Of a stretch of 64,000 bases of DNA, positions 1-11,500 are shown piece after piece; the stretch's first letter is position 1, and each line of letters starts with the position of its first letter. Source of the stretch: Multifurca ochricompacta (taxonomy: Eukaryota; Basidiomycota; Agaricomycetes; Russulales; Russulaceae); assembly GCA_022496185.1 (NCBI GenBank), contig WTXG01000016.1, positions 310,001 to 374,000 on the forward strand. The letters are read 5' to 3'. Made by a program: the position numbers and the translations under genes. Under the pieces are notes generated by a model. It saw nothing but the letters and a program-made list of their open reading frames with translations, was not told where the DNA came from and made no database searches.

Positions 1-1953
1 TATATTCACTGAGGACTGGGGAGCGGACGAGTGATTTTTCTCTTTCCATTTTCGGACTGTGGTTGCTCACACCTTTTCAGGGAACTATTACTCATTGAAG
101 GCATCGCCCAACAAGGTCTCGGGAATTGGCAAGCAATTGCTGAGCATGTCGGCACCCGCACAAAGGAAGAGGTCGAGGAGCACTACAACTCGGTCTACAT
201 TGATTCACCTAATTGGCCTAGACCTGTATGGCTTTTTTTTTCATTTTTCTTCCTTGTACTTCTACTAATTTAGGTTCTTTTCAGCACGTGGATCTATCAT
301 TTGATATCGATCCTACAGAATTCCAAGAACGGAAACGTCGAAGAATATCCAACATGACCGTTGCGCCGCCGCTTCAGAAGGTAGCCCCAACTTCTGCGCC
401 TGGGGTGCACGAGGTTGCAACTTTCCTTCCCGGCCGACTCGAATTCGAGCACGAGATTGACAATGAGGCCGAGGACCTGATCAGGAATCTCGAATTTGGC
501 CTATGTATGGAATGGGGTGGCGACTCTATTCCAGAGGATGAGGACGATCACGACTACAAGACCCGTATGCGCTGGAAGGAGGAGCAAAGGGAAAAGGACC
601 ATGACCAAGACATGGTATTCGCCACGCCAATCGGTCTGGTTAATGGCACTATTCACAGTAATGGAAACGGCGTGGCCGTCAACGGCCTCAATGGCACCGC
701 AAACGGGTTTGTCAAGAAGGATAAGGAAGTGAAGGAGAAGGATACCCCTGCTCCGGACGACAATGGCGATGGCATAGAGGAAGAATCGGAGGAGAACATG
801 CCCCCTATCCCATTCGAGACCCAGGTCTCCCTAGAGTTCAAGCTGACTCTGATCGAGATGTACATGCAGCGCATTGCGAAGCGACGCGAAGCCAAGGCCC
901 TTATGTTTGATCGTGGATTTTGGAATATAAGAAGGTATGTAAGATATTTTACGTCTGGGGGTGTATTGAAGTTTCTTTCAGTTACAAGCCGCGGAGAAAA
1001 AACGTCCGAAAGAGGAGAAGGACATCGTTCACAGGTTACGACCTTTTGCGAGGTTACAGACAGCAGAAGACTATGAAGTCTTTTGCACTGACATTCTGTG
1101 TATGCATCGATTTGCATTCTATGAGGCAAATTTGACAATCTTGTAGATGAGGCCATGCTACGCAAGCGGATAGCGGAACTGCAGCAATACCGAAAGCTTG
1201 GGCTGACCACAGCCGCGGACATCAAGAAATGGGAAGATGACCTCTATAAACGCGTGCGTGTCGCACCTTGCCATCATCACGTTTCAATACTTATGGCAAC
1301 CTTCAGACGCAGGCCAAGGCAAACATGTCCCGAGATCATTCCTCTTCAGAGAGGCTCCAGCAGCTTCGAGCTGCCAGTGCACGACAGACCCTCGGCGGAC
1401 CAGATGCATCACGGCGCAACAGTGGCGTTGACCTAGATCGTAATAAGAGTGTGGATCAAGCGAGCGCCACCGGACCATCGGGCCGCCGACCCCGTGCGTA
1501 ATATTTCTTCTGGCGCTGGGCGCCCGTCCTTCTGTGTTCTAACTCTATCGTCTCGTCGTCCTTGGTCTCGTCCTGTTGAAAATAGCGGCACCACTAAACC
1601 TGGCAAATAGCCCATCTCTACATCTTCTTACGCCTGCAGAACAAACCCTTTGCTCGACGCTCCGCATCCTACCAAAGCCTTACTTGGTCATCAAAGAGAC
1701 GCTTGTGCGGGAGTATGCTCGGCGTGGGGGCAAGTTGCGCAGGCGTGAAGCACGCGATCTCGTGAAGATCGACGTAAATAAAACCAGCCGCGTTTGGGAC
1801 TTCCTTGTGCAAGCGGGGTACCTTCGGATTGGAGTGGATCAGAGTCAGCAACAGCAGCTGCCGCAACCTCTGTCTCAGTCCCAACCGCAGCAACAACCAA
1901 CGCCCCAGCAACCCTCAGCCCCATCGATATCTGGCGGTACTTCGTCAGGATAA
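1..1953 (+). CDS. ADA2: Transcriptional adaptor Ada2 (SAGA complex), 5' end missing
   Basis: Ada2 is the adaptor that couples the Gcn5 acetyltransferase to SAGA-type coactivators in the nucleus. Exons fit as <1-30, 81-225, 285-938, 982-1099, 1147-1253, 1307-1493 and 1586-1953, with GT-AG junctions and reading phase kept throughout. The second exon carries the SANT/Myb-like domain ([20 protein letters not shown]). Next come the Ada2 signature [16 protein letters not shown], a long acidic/Asn-Gly-rich insert, and the [14 protein letters not shown] block. The last exon holds the C-terminal SWIRM domain ([20 protein letters not shown], then [11 protein letters not shown]) and ends in a Gln/Pro-rich tail. 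The ZZ zinc finger that normally precedes SANT lies outside the window. The donor at 939 (gtaag) was preferred to the one at 935 because only it keeps the family sequence in frame. Confidence 0.93.
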
Positions 1954-4734
1954 GTCCGTTGTGAAGCCAGCCTCGGCGATTATCTTTTGTAAACGCCTTG
2001 CTGACCAACTCACTCTTCCACGGGCGCCGCCTCTTTCTGTGTGCCCCTACACTACTCAACCTATATTGCACGCACTTGTAACCTTATCAACTCGCATCTT
2101 ATCTTACTCGTTTCTCCATCGATATGTAACAACCTCCCTATAGCATTCATCAGATACCTCAACTCTCCACAGAAACAAGTATTTTGTGAATAGGGGAAAT
2201 GGTGCTCAACACGCAAGCAAAAAAAAAAAAAGTGTCAAAATACGAGTCTATAGTCTCTATAATTTTAATTGAAGGCGACCTGCCGAGTTGAGTTGTGTCC
2301 CCCGAAACCCTTCACAGTTGGAATGATTGTTACAAAGCATGGACGCGTGAGTTCCGCCGCCCGTGGGACGCGATCATGAGCCGTAAGACAACATATATCT
2401 TAAATCATATCACATCTCACATCTCACATCAAAGAGAAGACAGCCGAACAAGCTCATAACGATAACGAGAAGCGACAATGCAGCAAGCCGTAGATCCGCT
2501 CACCTATCAGGCTATCCCATCGTGTCTTAAAAAACTGGTGTGTGGGAAAAAGTAAATGAGAAAAGCGAGTGGGGAGGGGGGGGGGGTAGGGGAGATTGAG
2601 TTAATCTCGCTGTGGGTGTCAGTAAATTTACTGTATCTGTATCTGCAAACTTTTGAACTATAAGTAGGCGCTGTACGTGAAAGGAGTCGCATGGGAACAG
2701 AACATTTGATCTATCGTTCTGAAGGAGGAACACACCGATCAAGTTGTCTGTCTGTTCTGTCCGGAGAAAGATCTGTTGTTTTAAATACCTTGAACATTTC
2801 CGGTAGCTGCCGACTCGGTTCTTTACTTTACTTTAGCACTTTGCACTATTGTAGCATGAGTTGTAGGCGCCTGCGCCTGAGAGGCACGCGTTTCTTGTAA
2901 TAAATATATTTTTTGATGCAAGAAATGCAAGAGCGCGCCCATCCGACAAGGCACGTCCACGTGACAGGCTTGTAAATAAAATGTCGTTCGTACGACGTTA
3001 CCTTCTCGTTGCCTCTCATTGCACGCACGTACACATATCCTCACCTACTCATTCAACGGCCTAAGCCGAGACTAGAAGAAGTACGCTCCGTTCCGCTTCC
3101 ATCTCCATTAACGAGATTAGCAAGTCCGGGAAGGGCGTTTCCTTTTTTTTATATTTTCCCGATCAGGAGGAGTCACAAGGGCTGCGGAAAAGCAAGGACA
3201 ACAAGGAACGTGAAGTAAATGAGCCCCCTTCCAGGAACAGGACAGGACGATGTGACTCGAAAGGGCTACGTGAATGTACCTATGTTGGACGAGTGTTGCC
3301 CTGTCTCGGGGTTCAGACTTGCCAGAAGAAAACAAGCTATGATTATGTGCCTTTGGGGAGGGAGTCAGCCCACCCTACTCCGTATCAATTATGACATGAA
3401 CCTGAGAAAAGTAATAAGTGGGGAAAAGAGGAGGCGAGCAGTTGAACATTCAATTCAACTTGCTCCTAAAGGTCCACGACAATACGCCAAGCCAAGGCGC
3501 GCTCGGGGGGGGGGGGACAAACACAGGCCAGATTCGGAACTGCCACTAACCCGGAAACGGTTCACTCCCTCTCCTTTTCTCTCCATCATGAATTCTTCTG
3601 ATAGTGTGGTGTCTTTGTCGATGAAAGATGAACAAACACGGGGGAATCTCGATTAGTGTGTCGAAGAAATTTTAAAATATAAGTAAAACCCCAGCTAGAT
3701 TACCACGGACCGAACGTCGGCCCCGTGTGTTTGTGCCAATGTGTAAAAAAAGTGATTGTGGGAGTAAGTTGTCCTCTTGTGTACGCGATGACAACGTACT
3801 TGTCGGGGGGTGCCGCCGGCCGCAGCAAGACTCCGTGATGTGGGCTCGTAAAGCCCAGAACTGGTTAGTGGCTACCATGAAACCGGCCGCCGAATTGTCA
3901 CAGAACTGATGGGGTATTCTTTGGCAACCACAACCCAAGTGCAAATTTTGATTCGACCTAGCATACTGTGGGTAGTAGATGATGGATGTTGATTAACAAG
4001 TCGAGTTTTGTCATATGGACGCCGCTGCGCAAAAATTAGAACCTTAAGAGGAGCACCACGTCAAACAGCATAAATTATCATCATCTTTTTCATCATCATC
4101 ATAAAAAAACTCGAACCCAAACCTGGTGAGACGCCAAACTCTCAAAGAAAAAAAATTAAAAAAAAGATAGATGTTCTCGGTGGCTGAGACTGGCGGGAAT
4201 CAAATAAAGAGGTGCATCAAGGGAAGCTCCTCATCGTGACAATCAGTCATTGTCACCTTCTGGCTTCCGACCGCTTTCGCCTGTATAGTGAGTACATCGA
4301 AGCGTTCAGTAGCCGCTCGTCATCATCAAAGTGCAGTAGCGTGGGTTGATCAAGAAGTAAGAAATCACGGCGGTAGATTGGCCCTGCGACAACCGCGACA
4401 GATTACGCGCTTTGCACTGGATGAGTGACGGCAGGGAGATGGCCGCTTTAACTCTCATTCCGTTGGAAGTTGCTCCCTTAAGAATTAACGATGGTAAGAG
4501 GGGGGGGGGGAAACAAAAAGAAGGGACTGCCATCAAGACAGGCAAGAGGCGTGTACATCGAGGGGTTTGGATATGGCAGGTTCACGTCAGATCAAGATTG
4601 CGGAGGGGCGGCCCAGGATACTCAAAACACCTTAGCATCAGCAGTTTGTCGAACGACCGGGCCGGTTGCAGGGAGGGCCCCTTGCAGTTTGCAGCCACCA
4701 GCAATACAACCCGCTTACAGAAGTGTGTGCTCGA

Positions 4735-4776
4735 GTGCGGGTGCGGGTGCAGGTGCGGGTACAGGTGCGGGTACAG
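4735..4776 (+). repeat. G-rich hexanucleotide minisatellite
   Basis: Seven tandem 6-mers of the form gtgcgg/gtgcag/gtacag. They create artificial Cys/Gly-rich open frames on the plus strand. Confidence 0.9.
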
Positions 4777-5030
4777 GAAAGAGAAAGGGATGGAAAGTCC
4801 GAACCGGATGGACGCTTGGCAAAGCGGCACGGACCGGAGGGATGAAGGGATAGCAGTATTGAATTGAGACCCGACCCATGAACCATGTGGAGTGATTATA
4901 AGTGCCGTGTCGGCAAGTCACGATTCGGCCAGAAAACGCCTTCGTGTGTAAATTTACTTGGCCCTTTGCTGAGTTAAATGGCAATAACAATTTCAATTTC
5001 TTCCCTAGAAAAAATATAAAAATGAATATA

Positions 5031-5061
5031 AAATAATTAAAATAAAATAAAATAAAATAAA
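5031..5061 (+). repeat. A/T-rich (AATAA)n microsatellite
   Basis: Tandem ataaa/aataa units in intergenic DNA upstream of the Zn2Cys6 regulator. Confidence 0.8.
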
Positions 5062-5380
5062 GGGGGCGCTCCTTAAAGTGTAAAATGTAATAATTGTAAT
5101 GAATTGTGAATTGTAAATTGTAAAAAAAGGGAAAAGGAAGGGGAAATAGCGGCTCCGTGTACCTGCGACTGTAGTACCCAGAGTATGGCGGGGAGAAGGG
5201 GGAAGGAAAGGAAGAGGGTGAGGGAAGGGAGGAGGGGGGGATCATCATCATCATCTCGACTACTATGAGGCTATGCAACTGACTTGGTTCAAGCCTCGCT
5301 CTTCTTGTCTGTCTCTATGTCCTATTTATCTTCCTCGCTTATGTCTCAATTCTGACGCTTGCTCCCCATCGCTCTTCTCT

Positions 5381-5450
5381 TTCTCGTTCTTTCTTTCTTT
5401 CTCTTTCTTTCTCTTTATCTTTCTTTCTCTTCATCTTTCTTTTTACTCAC
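5381..5450 (+). repeat. Pyrimidine (TTTC)n tract in presumed promoter
   Basis: Continuous ctttct-type repeats end about 30 bp upstream of the start codon at 5482. C/T-rich stretches like this are common just upstream of fungal coding starts, so this may lie in the core promoter or 5' UTR. That role is inferred. Confidence 0.6.
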
Positions 5451-5481
5451 CCTTACCTTAATCTTCTAATATTCATCTCTA

Positions 5482-7806
5482 ATGACCGACGAGTATTCGG
5501 CGAGCTCAACCCGCGGCGCTGCCCCTACTCTCCAAAGAGGTAAAGCATGTCTTCGATGCAGGTTAGTATTATCCGTTATTTTTATTTTTATTCAGGAATG
5601 ACTCACCCCAAGACCTTCTTACCCTTGCCAGGAAGAGAAAAATGGTGATTCATTCTTTTTCTCGGGCGATCAATCCTTGGCCGTCCTCGTTCTAATACTC
5701 TCCCCTTTCAGCGCTGTGACGGCGCGAAACCGTCTTGTCAACAGTGCGCTCGTGCGAAAAAGCAAGACCTCTGCGAATACGACGATGGCAGGGGCAAGAC
5801 GCGAACCCAACTCCTTCGTGAAACCATAGCCCGTCTCGAGGCCCGTATCCAGGAACTTGAGAGTCCCGAGCATACCTCGACCTCCGTACCCCTATTCGAC
5901 CCCCATGCCATTCCTGTCTCCGAGGATTCTTCATCATGCAGTGCCGATTCGCCTTCGAGTTTTCCCTCCTTCTCCACATCCCAGTCCCCTAATCCAGTCG
6001 GTACGTTTTCCTCGCTTACCTGAGTGACCTTTTCACATGATTGACTAAAATTTCCCTCCTCTCTTTCAGCATCGATTTCGTCACCTCCCCATGTCGACTG
6101 TTGTTCTCCCGTCTCATGGATGTCCAGTGTGAGTCCATTGTGAGAGTTCTCCTTGATTGTTTTCTTCTTAGTGAACGGTACTGCAGGACCGATGCTTTCC
6201 CGATTCTCCGAATCGTATGTTCACCGCTCATGTTGCCCCTGAGCTTGCCCAGTCTTTGTTAGTGATTGACATCTCTTTGAGATTCATATTACCCTGCTGA
6301 GTCACCCGATCAGATTAGAGACATTCATCCCTCATCGCGATCAACTGTTTCTCGGGTTGCACGTGGAGCGATTGCGGAATTCCCTGCACCGTCCTGTAGA
6401 GGAACAGCGCCATCCTATGTTGATGAATGCTATTTTCCTCTGGGCATGCTATTTCTCCCGGGTGCCAAATTTAAGCCGGCACGAGCCTCTCTACCTCTCG
6501 CGCACCACGGAAGCCTTTCACGATTGGTTACGTGCGCCTGCCAAAGTCGTTGACGTTATTCGGGCATGCTGCCTTCTTTCTCAGTATTTTTTGGTGAATG
6601 GCCGCGTTATGGAAGGGGGTCACTACGGGAGCACCGCTGCGGCCCTCGCGTTGCAATGGGGCTTACACAGACAAGGATCTGAACACCGGGATGTCGGGAT
6701 GAGCTTGGAGGGATCGTTTTCCCTCCCGCAGCCTCGAGATGCCATCGAGCGTGGTGAACGCATATTGGCGTTTTGGCAGGTGTTTTGTCTTGATCGATGC
6801 TGGTCAGCGGCGCTCCATCGTCCTTCATTGATCTCCGACGGACCGGGGGGTCTATCTTCCATTATTGTTCCGTGGCCACAGGACATTGTGGAATATGAAG
6901 TGGTGAGACGAGAGATTGCCGCTCGGGCTCTTAGCGCTGATATTGACGTGACAATGAGCAGGAAAATTTTCACGAATTAGCCCATCTCAACACGGTGCAG
7001 TCTTTCCTTACTCATCAGATCCAAGTGCCTGTTCTCGCCGGCGGATTTTCAAACTTTGCTTGCGTGCCAAGGCGTCCGCACTTTTTGATCTCGCTGCAAA
7101 AATTGCCTCTTCATGGAATACTGGTGCGTGGGTCCATATATGAGAACAAATCATTTTTCCCCTCTTTTTTTTTTCGCTCTTTCTTTCTTTTTAAAACGCG
7201 ATTTGTTTTTGTTTCCACAGCAAGTGCGACATTGACACAGCTGTCGGAACAGGACATGCTGGCGGTGGAAGACTCGATCACTCGTTTCATTGCAAGCCTT
7301 ATACCGGTACACCAAATGGGCGCCCTCCATGTTGGCGATAAGCACAATTTAATTGTCGTACACGCTCTCGCGCAGGCGGCGCTTATCCGGCTGTATTATC
7401 TCCGAGCTGAGGTTGACCAACTGTGGAGCGAGAAGTGTATGCACGCTGCTCGTGGGATGCTATCAATTATTGGCCAAGTCTCTGACATGGACATCGAGCT
7501 TCTCGACCCAATCGTTGGAGTGAGTCCCTTTTGATACTATAGAGTTGCCAAGTGCTGTGGGTTGCTGACTGGGGCCTTGTAGTGTTGCTGGGCATCAGCT
7601 GCTCACGTTTCATTCGTGAGATCGCGCAGGTGGAATCATGGTCGCCAGTCACGTCCAATGAACTTGGCAGTCATGTCGGGACCATCGCAAATGTGTTATC
7701 GCGACTAAGTATGACCTTCCCGCTAGCAGGTGCGGTTCCAAGACGCTTTCTCTGCCAGTTCTGGTTTACTCATCTCATGGCCATGACTCTTTCCCCCTCT
7801 TTTTGA
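5482..7806 (+). CDS. Zn2Cys6 fungal-specific transcription factor
   Basis: Predicted nuclear DNA-binding regulator; targets unknown. The N-terminus holds a binuclear zinc cluster (GKACLRCRKRKM, then CDGAKPSCQQCARAKK) followed by a short coiled-coil-like linker (ETIARLEARIQELE). The middle and C-terminal parts match the fungal-specific regulator domain (LETFIPHRDQLFLGLHVERL; MLMNAIFLWACYFSR; ITRFIASLIPV). Derived exons are 5482-5561, 5632-5644, 5712-6000, several small ones around 6070-6220, 6314-6902, 6962-7123, 7221-7519 and 7583 onward. The zinc cluster is split by two introns around a 13-nt exon (5632-5644). The frame slips by one base near 7035-7055 (before LRAKASALFDLAAKIASSW) and at 7608-7610 (before FIREIAQ). 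Both slips are fixed by one extra base in a T run. Exons between 6070 and 6314 and the 3' end are uncertain. Confidence 0.85.
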
Positions 7807-8565
7807 AATAGGTTTTCTGGCCGCACGGCTACAGTCATCGCTCGTATTGCCTTGACTTTTTCCACATGCTCGACGACTATTATTACGAGAGAAAAAAAGA
7901 AAGGTTGGCATGGGCTATCAATCGACTTGCTTTGTGCTTCTGTTTTTTTTTCCTTCACGCTTTGACCCACGGACTCGGACTGGCAGTTAGACATGTCCAT
8001 CGCCCGAATGCTTCCATGACATGGGACGTTGTAGAGTTAACAGTTTAACGGACTATACTGTGCATATTTCAAACTATTTCTTTCTTCTCGATACCAACCC
8101 TAGGACATTTGTAGGCCAGATTTCATTTCATCGGACTTTATATCTCCTCGTGTATCATCAGCTTTTCCCTTTTTTTTTTTCCCAGATCTCCATCAAAGGA
8201 CTATAGCAAATTATGTAACGCTTTTCTCATCTTTTTTCTTTTCTCTTTTAATGTGCTGTCATGTCCAACGTCCGTCCGTTAGTTAGCCCTCACCTCACAC
8301 CTCACAACAACACACCTATAAATATATGATTGACCAACCCCAAATTAATGTCTTTCCCCACCTAATTTATGGTTATGGTTACATAACGTCATTACGGCCA
8401 TGAACTAAAGACACGAGAAATGGTTGGTGGTGAAGTGGATGTATGCGCTTCCGATTTCCGTCTTCGTTCTAGTCTATCTAGGTTTAGTCTTTATCAAGTG
8501 GTTCCTCCCACGTTCAAGACGTTCAAGAGAGATATTCCTCCCTCTCCCTCTCTCTATCTTCTCTC
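7807..8565. other. Intergenic region, no gene seen
   Basis: AT-rich DNA with T runs (7940-7960, 8167-8180). It presumably holds the 3' UTR of the regulator and the promoter of the following membrane protein, with a C/T-rich tract at 8537-8565. Confidence 0.6.
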
Positions 8566-11500
8566 ATGGTGCATGACGGTATCAGTCGGGACTCCGGGTC
8601 GGCGAGGGCTTCGGGTCCGATTTCGAGTTTCCCCACAAAGGACTCACCTTTCTCTCCTTCTACAACCAACTCTGAATCTAATCAATCACACCACGGCTCC
8701 CTTTTCGACCCTACAGACTTGCGTCCTCATTCCCTCCGCCTTTCTACTTCCTCTTCTTCCTCCATCCATCTACACCAATCGCTACCCCGTCGACAGACCA
8801 CAGCCAGTTCATCGCTCGTCGGTTCGGACCACCGTCGTAAGACTTCCCGCCCGCCGCCGCCACAGACAAGTCTTCAGCGCGTCGCGTCTGGAATACGGCG
8901 CTTGGCACTTCCGTCATCAGATGCCGTCCCAACCTCGGAAGAAGATTGGACCGTCTTTAGTGAGGCTATGGTGCACGAGGCGACGGCACCTCGTGGCTCT
9001 GGGACGGGAATTCTGTCCCCATCCTCACAAGGTGTCCCTGAGCTCAGTTATTCTAATCGCAGGACGTATTCGCCAGTGTCGGACCTACATCTAGATGAAC
9101 ATTTCCCACCCCCGACGGCGGCGGCGGAGGAGGAGGAAGAGCAGGAGGATGACCACGATCATGATCACGATCACGATCTCTACGACGATGAAGAGTCGAG
9201 TTCAGATACGGGACCTCATGGCGGCGCGACGAATAATACCCATGTGGACACGGACACGACCGCCCCTTCTTCTTCCAGTTCGCCTAAGAACACCATCCGA
9301 CAGACAGACCACAGGTTCGGCGGTATTAGCGGTGTTAGAGAGACTCGTTTTTTGTCCCGCTTTCCCACGCTACCCACATTGTATCGCAACATTCTCAAGT
9401 GCAGTCTCGCCTATCTTTTGGGATCACTCTTCACGTATTACTCCCCCCTCGCGCGTTTCATATCAGAGTTGACACAGGATGGTCCGGGCGAGAAGTATCC
9501 TTCTGCAGCGGGCCACATGGTCGCAACGGTGTGAGTTTGATTTCCGCTGAACAGAAAACTAACGTGTGTCTCGCGTGTCTGAAGCTTTTCGATGTTTTTT
9601 TATATAGCGCAGTGTATTACAATCCTGCTAAGACGCTCGGTGGGATGTTGGAAGCAGATATTTATTGCGTCATGGGGCTCGGATTCGCATCCTTCATCTC
9701 CCTCGGAAGCATGTACTCGTATTGGGCGCTTGAATCCCATGCTGGATGGGAGTGGCTTGCAGATATACTCGTTCTCATATGGATTGGCGTCGGGATGTCG
9801 CTCCTTGCCTGGTTCAAACTTTGGATAGCCAAGCCAACTTTCAATCCGGGTCAGTCATACACATTATCTTTGATAAACCTTTCTTCCTCTCATGACGCAG
9901 TGTCCAGCCGCCAGTATGGCGTCAATCATCCTCTTCGTCGTGTGAGCCCATAATCCTATTTTATTACTTTGTTATTGGGCTGTGCTTATGATTACTAGAG
10001 TGGTCAAGGAAGGCGGGATAGAACCCTGCTGCAAGTCGCCCTTATCGTTGCGATCGGGGCCTGCATCTCAAATCTTGTATGCTGACTCTCTGGCCCCAAT
10101 CCGCAAGAGCAATCTACAGGCGAACATGACCAAAACGCTCAGCTCGTTCTCCACCTTGCTATCCCTGCTCACTAGCACGTTCCTGCTCGAAGACGAGTTC
10201 TACCAGCCTTCGCAGGAGAAGATCGCCAAAGCTGTTTCGACCACCAAGCTACTTTACGGGGCTGAAGAAGAATCTCGCCGAGGCACAAAGTGAACGGCCT
10301 TACGGCAGTCCTGCTACGCATTCGCCAAGTGGCGGTGGCGATCCTTACGAAGACGCAGTGGATAGTCTCACCCGCCTCGCACAGCACCTCAACGGGCTGC
10401 GAAGTGGTACAAGTCTCCAATACGATCTCGCCAAGGCGCACCGGGACGGAAAGTTCTCCATTCGCAGGCGTGCGTCTCACGGCAAGAAATTCATGAATGC
10501 CATTGAGACGAAGCTTGTGAAGGGCAAGGCAATTTCGGAAGGTCGTGAGGATGCCGAAGACGCCATGCTTCGCGCGGCGGCGGCCATGTTTGGTGATCTT
10601 GTCGGTGAGCTCGAACCCCCGTTGCGGGCCCTTTCGGTGAGTTTTGAAATTTTTGTATGCGCAGTGTTTTGAATTGCGCTTATGTTTTTTTTTTTTGATA
10701 CCCGTGATTTAGTCGACCTGCACAAGGGCAATCGGCCGTCTTCGTGAAACATTCTCGGATCAAAGACCTCCTGAAGACGCCGAATCCCTTTTGGAGGATT
10801 TCATAGATCTTGCTAATGGGATCCAACGAGCGTTATACGAATTCGACAGCACGTCCAATCACGCCCTGTTGCGTCTGTATCACCGTGTTCACGCTTCTGA
10901 CGCCACCTCGCATGCATCCACCACCTCAACCACCTCATACCATCCCAACCCTTTTTTCTCTGGTGAAGATAACGAACATCTCTTTCTTGTGTATTTGTAC
11001 GTGGTACAAGAATTACTTTGCATTTTCTTGCTTGACCTGCTTTCCCGAGCCAGTTTTATATTTACCATGCAGGAATTCGCGCGAGAGCTTATCTCCCTCA
11101 TAATTGCGATGAACACGATCTACGCGGCTGAGCGACCTAGCGTCTCCCGTAGATGGCTCGCGCGCATCAAAACTTCCTGTTGAGCGTTTTCTGTTGCTTT
11201 AGAAGGAGCCGGAAGATACCAGAGTCACAGTCAAGGTCAAGTGACCTATCGGCGTCGAAGCCAGCTCGTAGAGGTCTGCATAGGAGAATATGTAAGCCGT
11301 CGCGTACCGTCCGCAAGGTCCTGGTGACTGTCGTTTCGACTTTTTTGACGACGGGTTCCGACAGCGGGAATGTTAACAAAGGAAAGACCGCGAATCGCTT
11401 ATTCGTTCCCGAAAGTTCGTCCACATGCGCCCGACACGGTACAGACGCCATCGCGCGCAGGGTTATCAGCTTGGCGTAGGTTTCAGTTGTCGTTGTGGGC

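Larger units (their letters stand above)
1954..5481. other. Intergenic region, 3.5 kb, no gene seen
   Basis: No stretch here resembles a known protein or shows linked exons. Open frames of up to about 150 codons occur (3219-3656, 4412-4867) but are low-complexity or simple repeat. Poly-G tracts lie near 2575-2586, 3507-3518 and 4500-4510, and pyrimidine-rich DNA lies just before the next gene. Confidence 0.6.

Noticed and set aside
935..981. GT donor at 935 in ADA2
   Set aside because: It would put the next exon out of frame; the donor at 939 gives [17 protein letters not shown].
3219..3656. 145-codon plus-strand open frame
   Set aside because: Composition looks random, it crosses a poly-G run, has no recognisable motif and has no splice partners.
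4412..4867. 151-codon frame with repeated Cys/Gly
   Set aside because: The Cys/Gly pattern is only the translation of the hexanucleotide repeat at 4735-4776.
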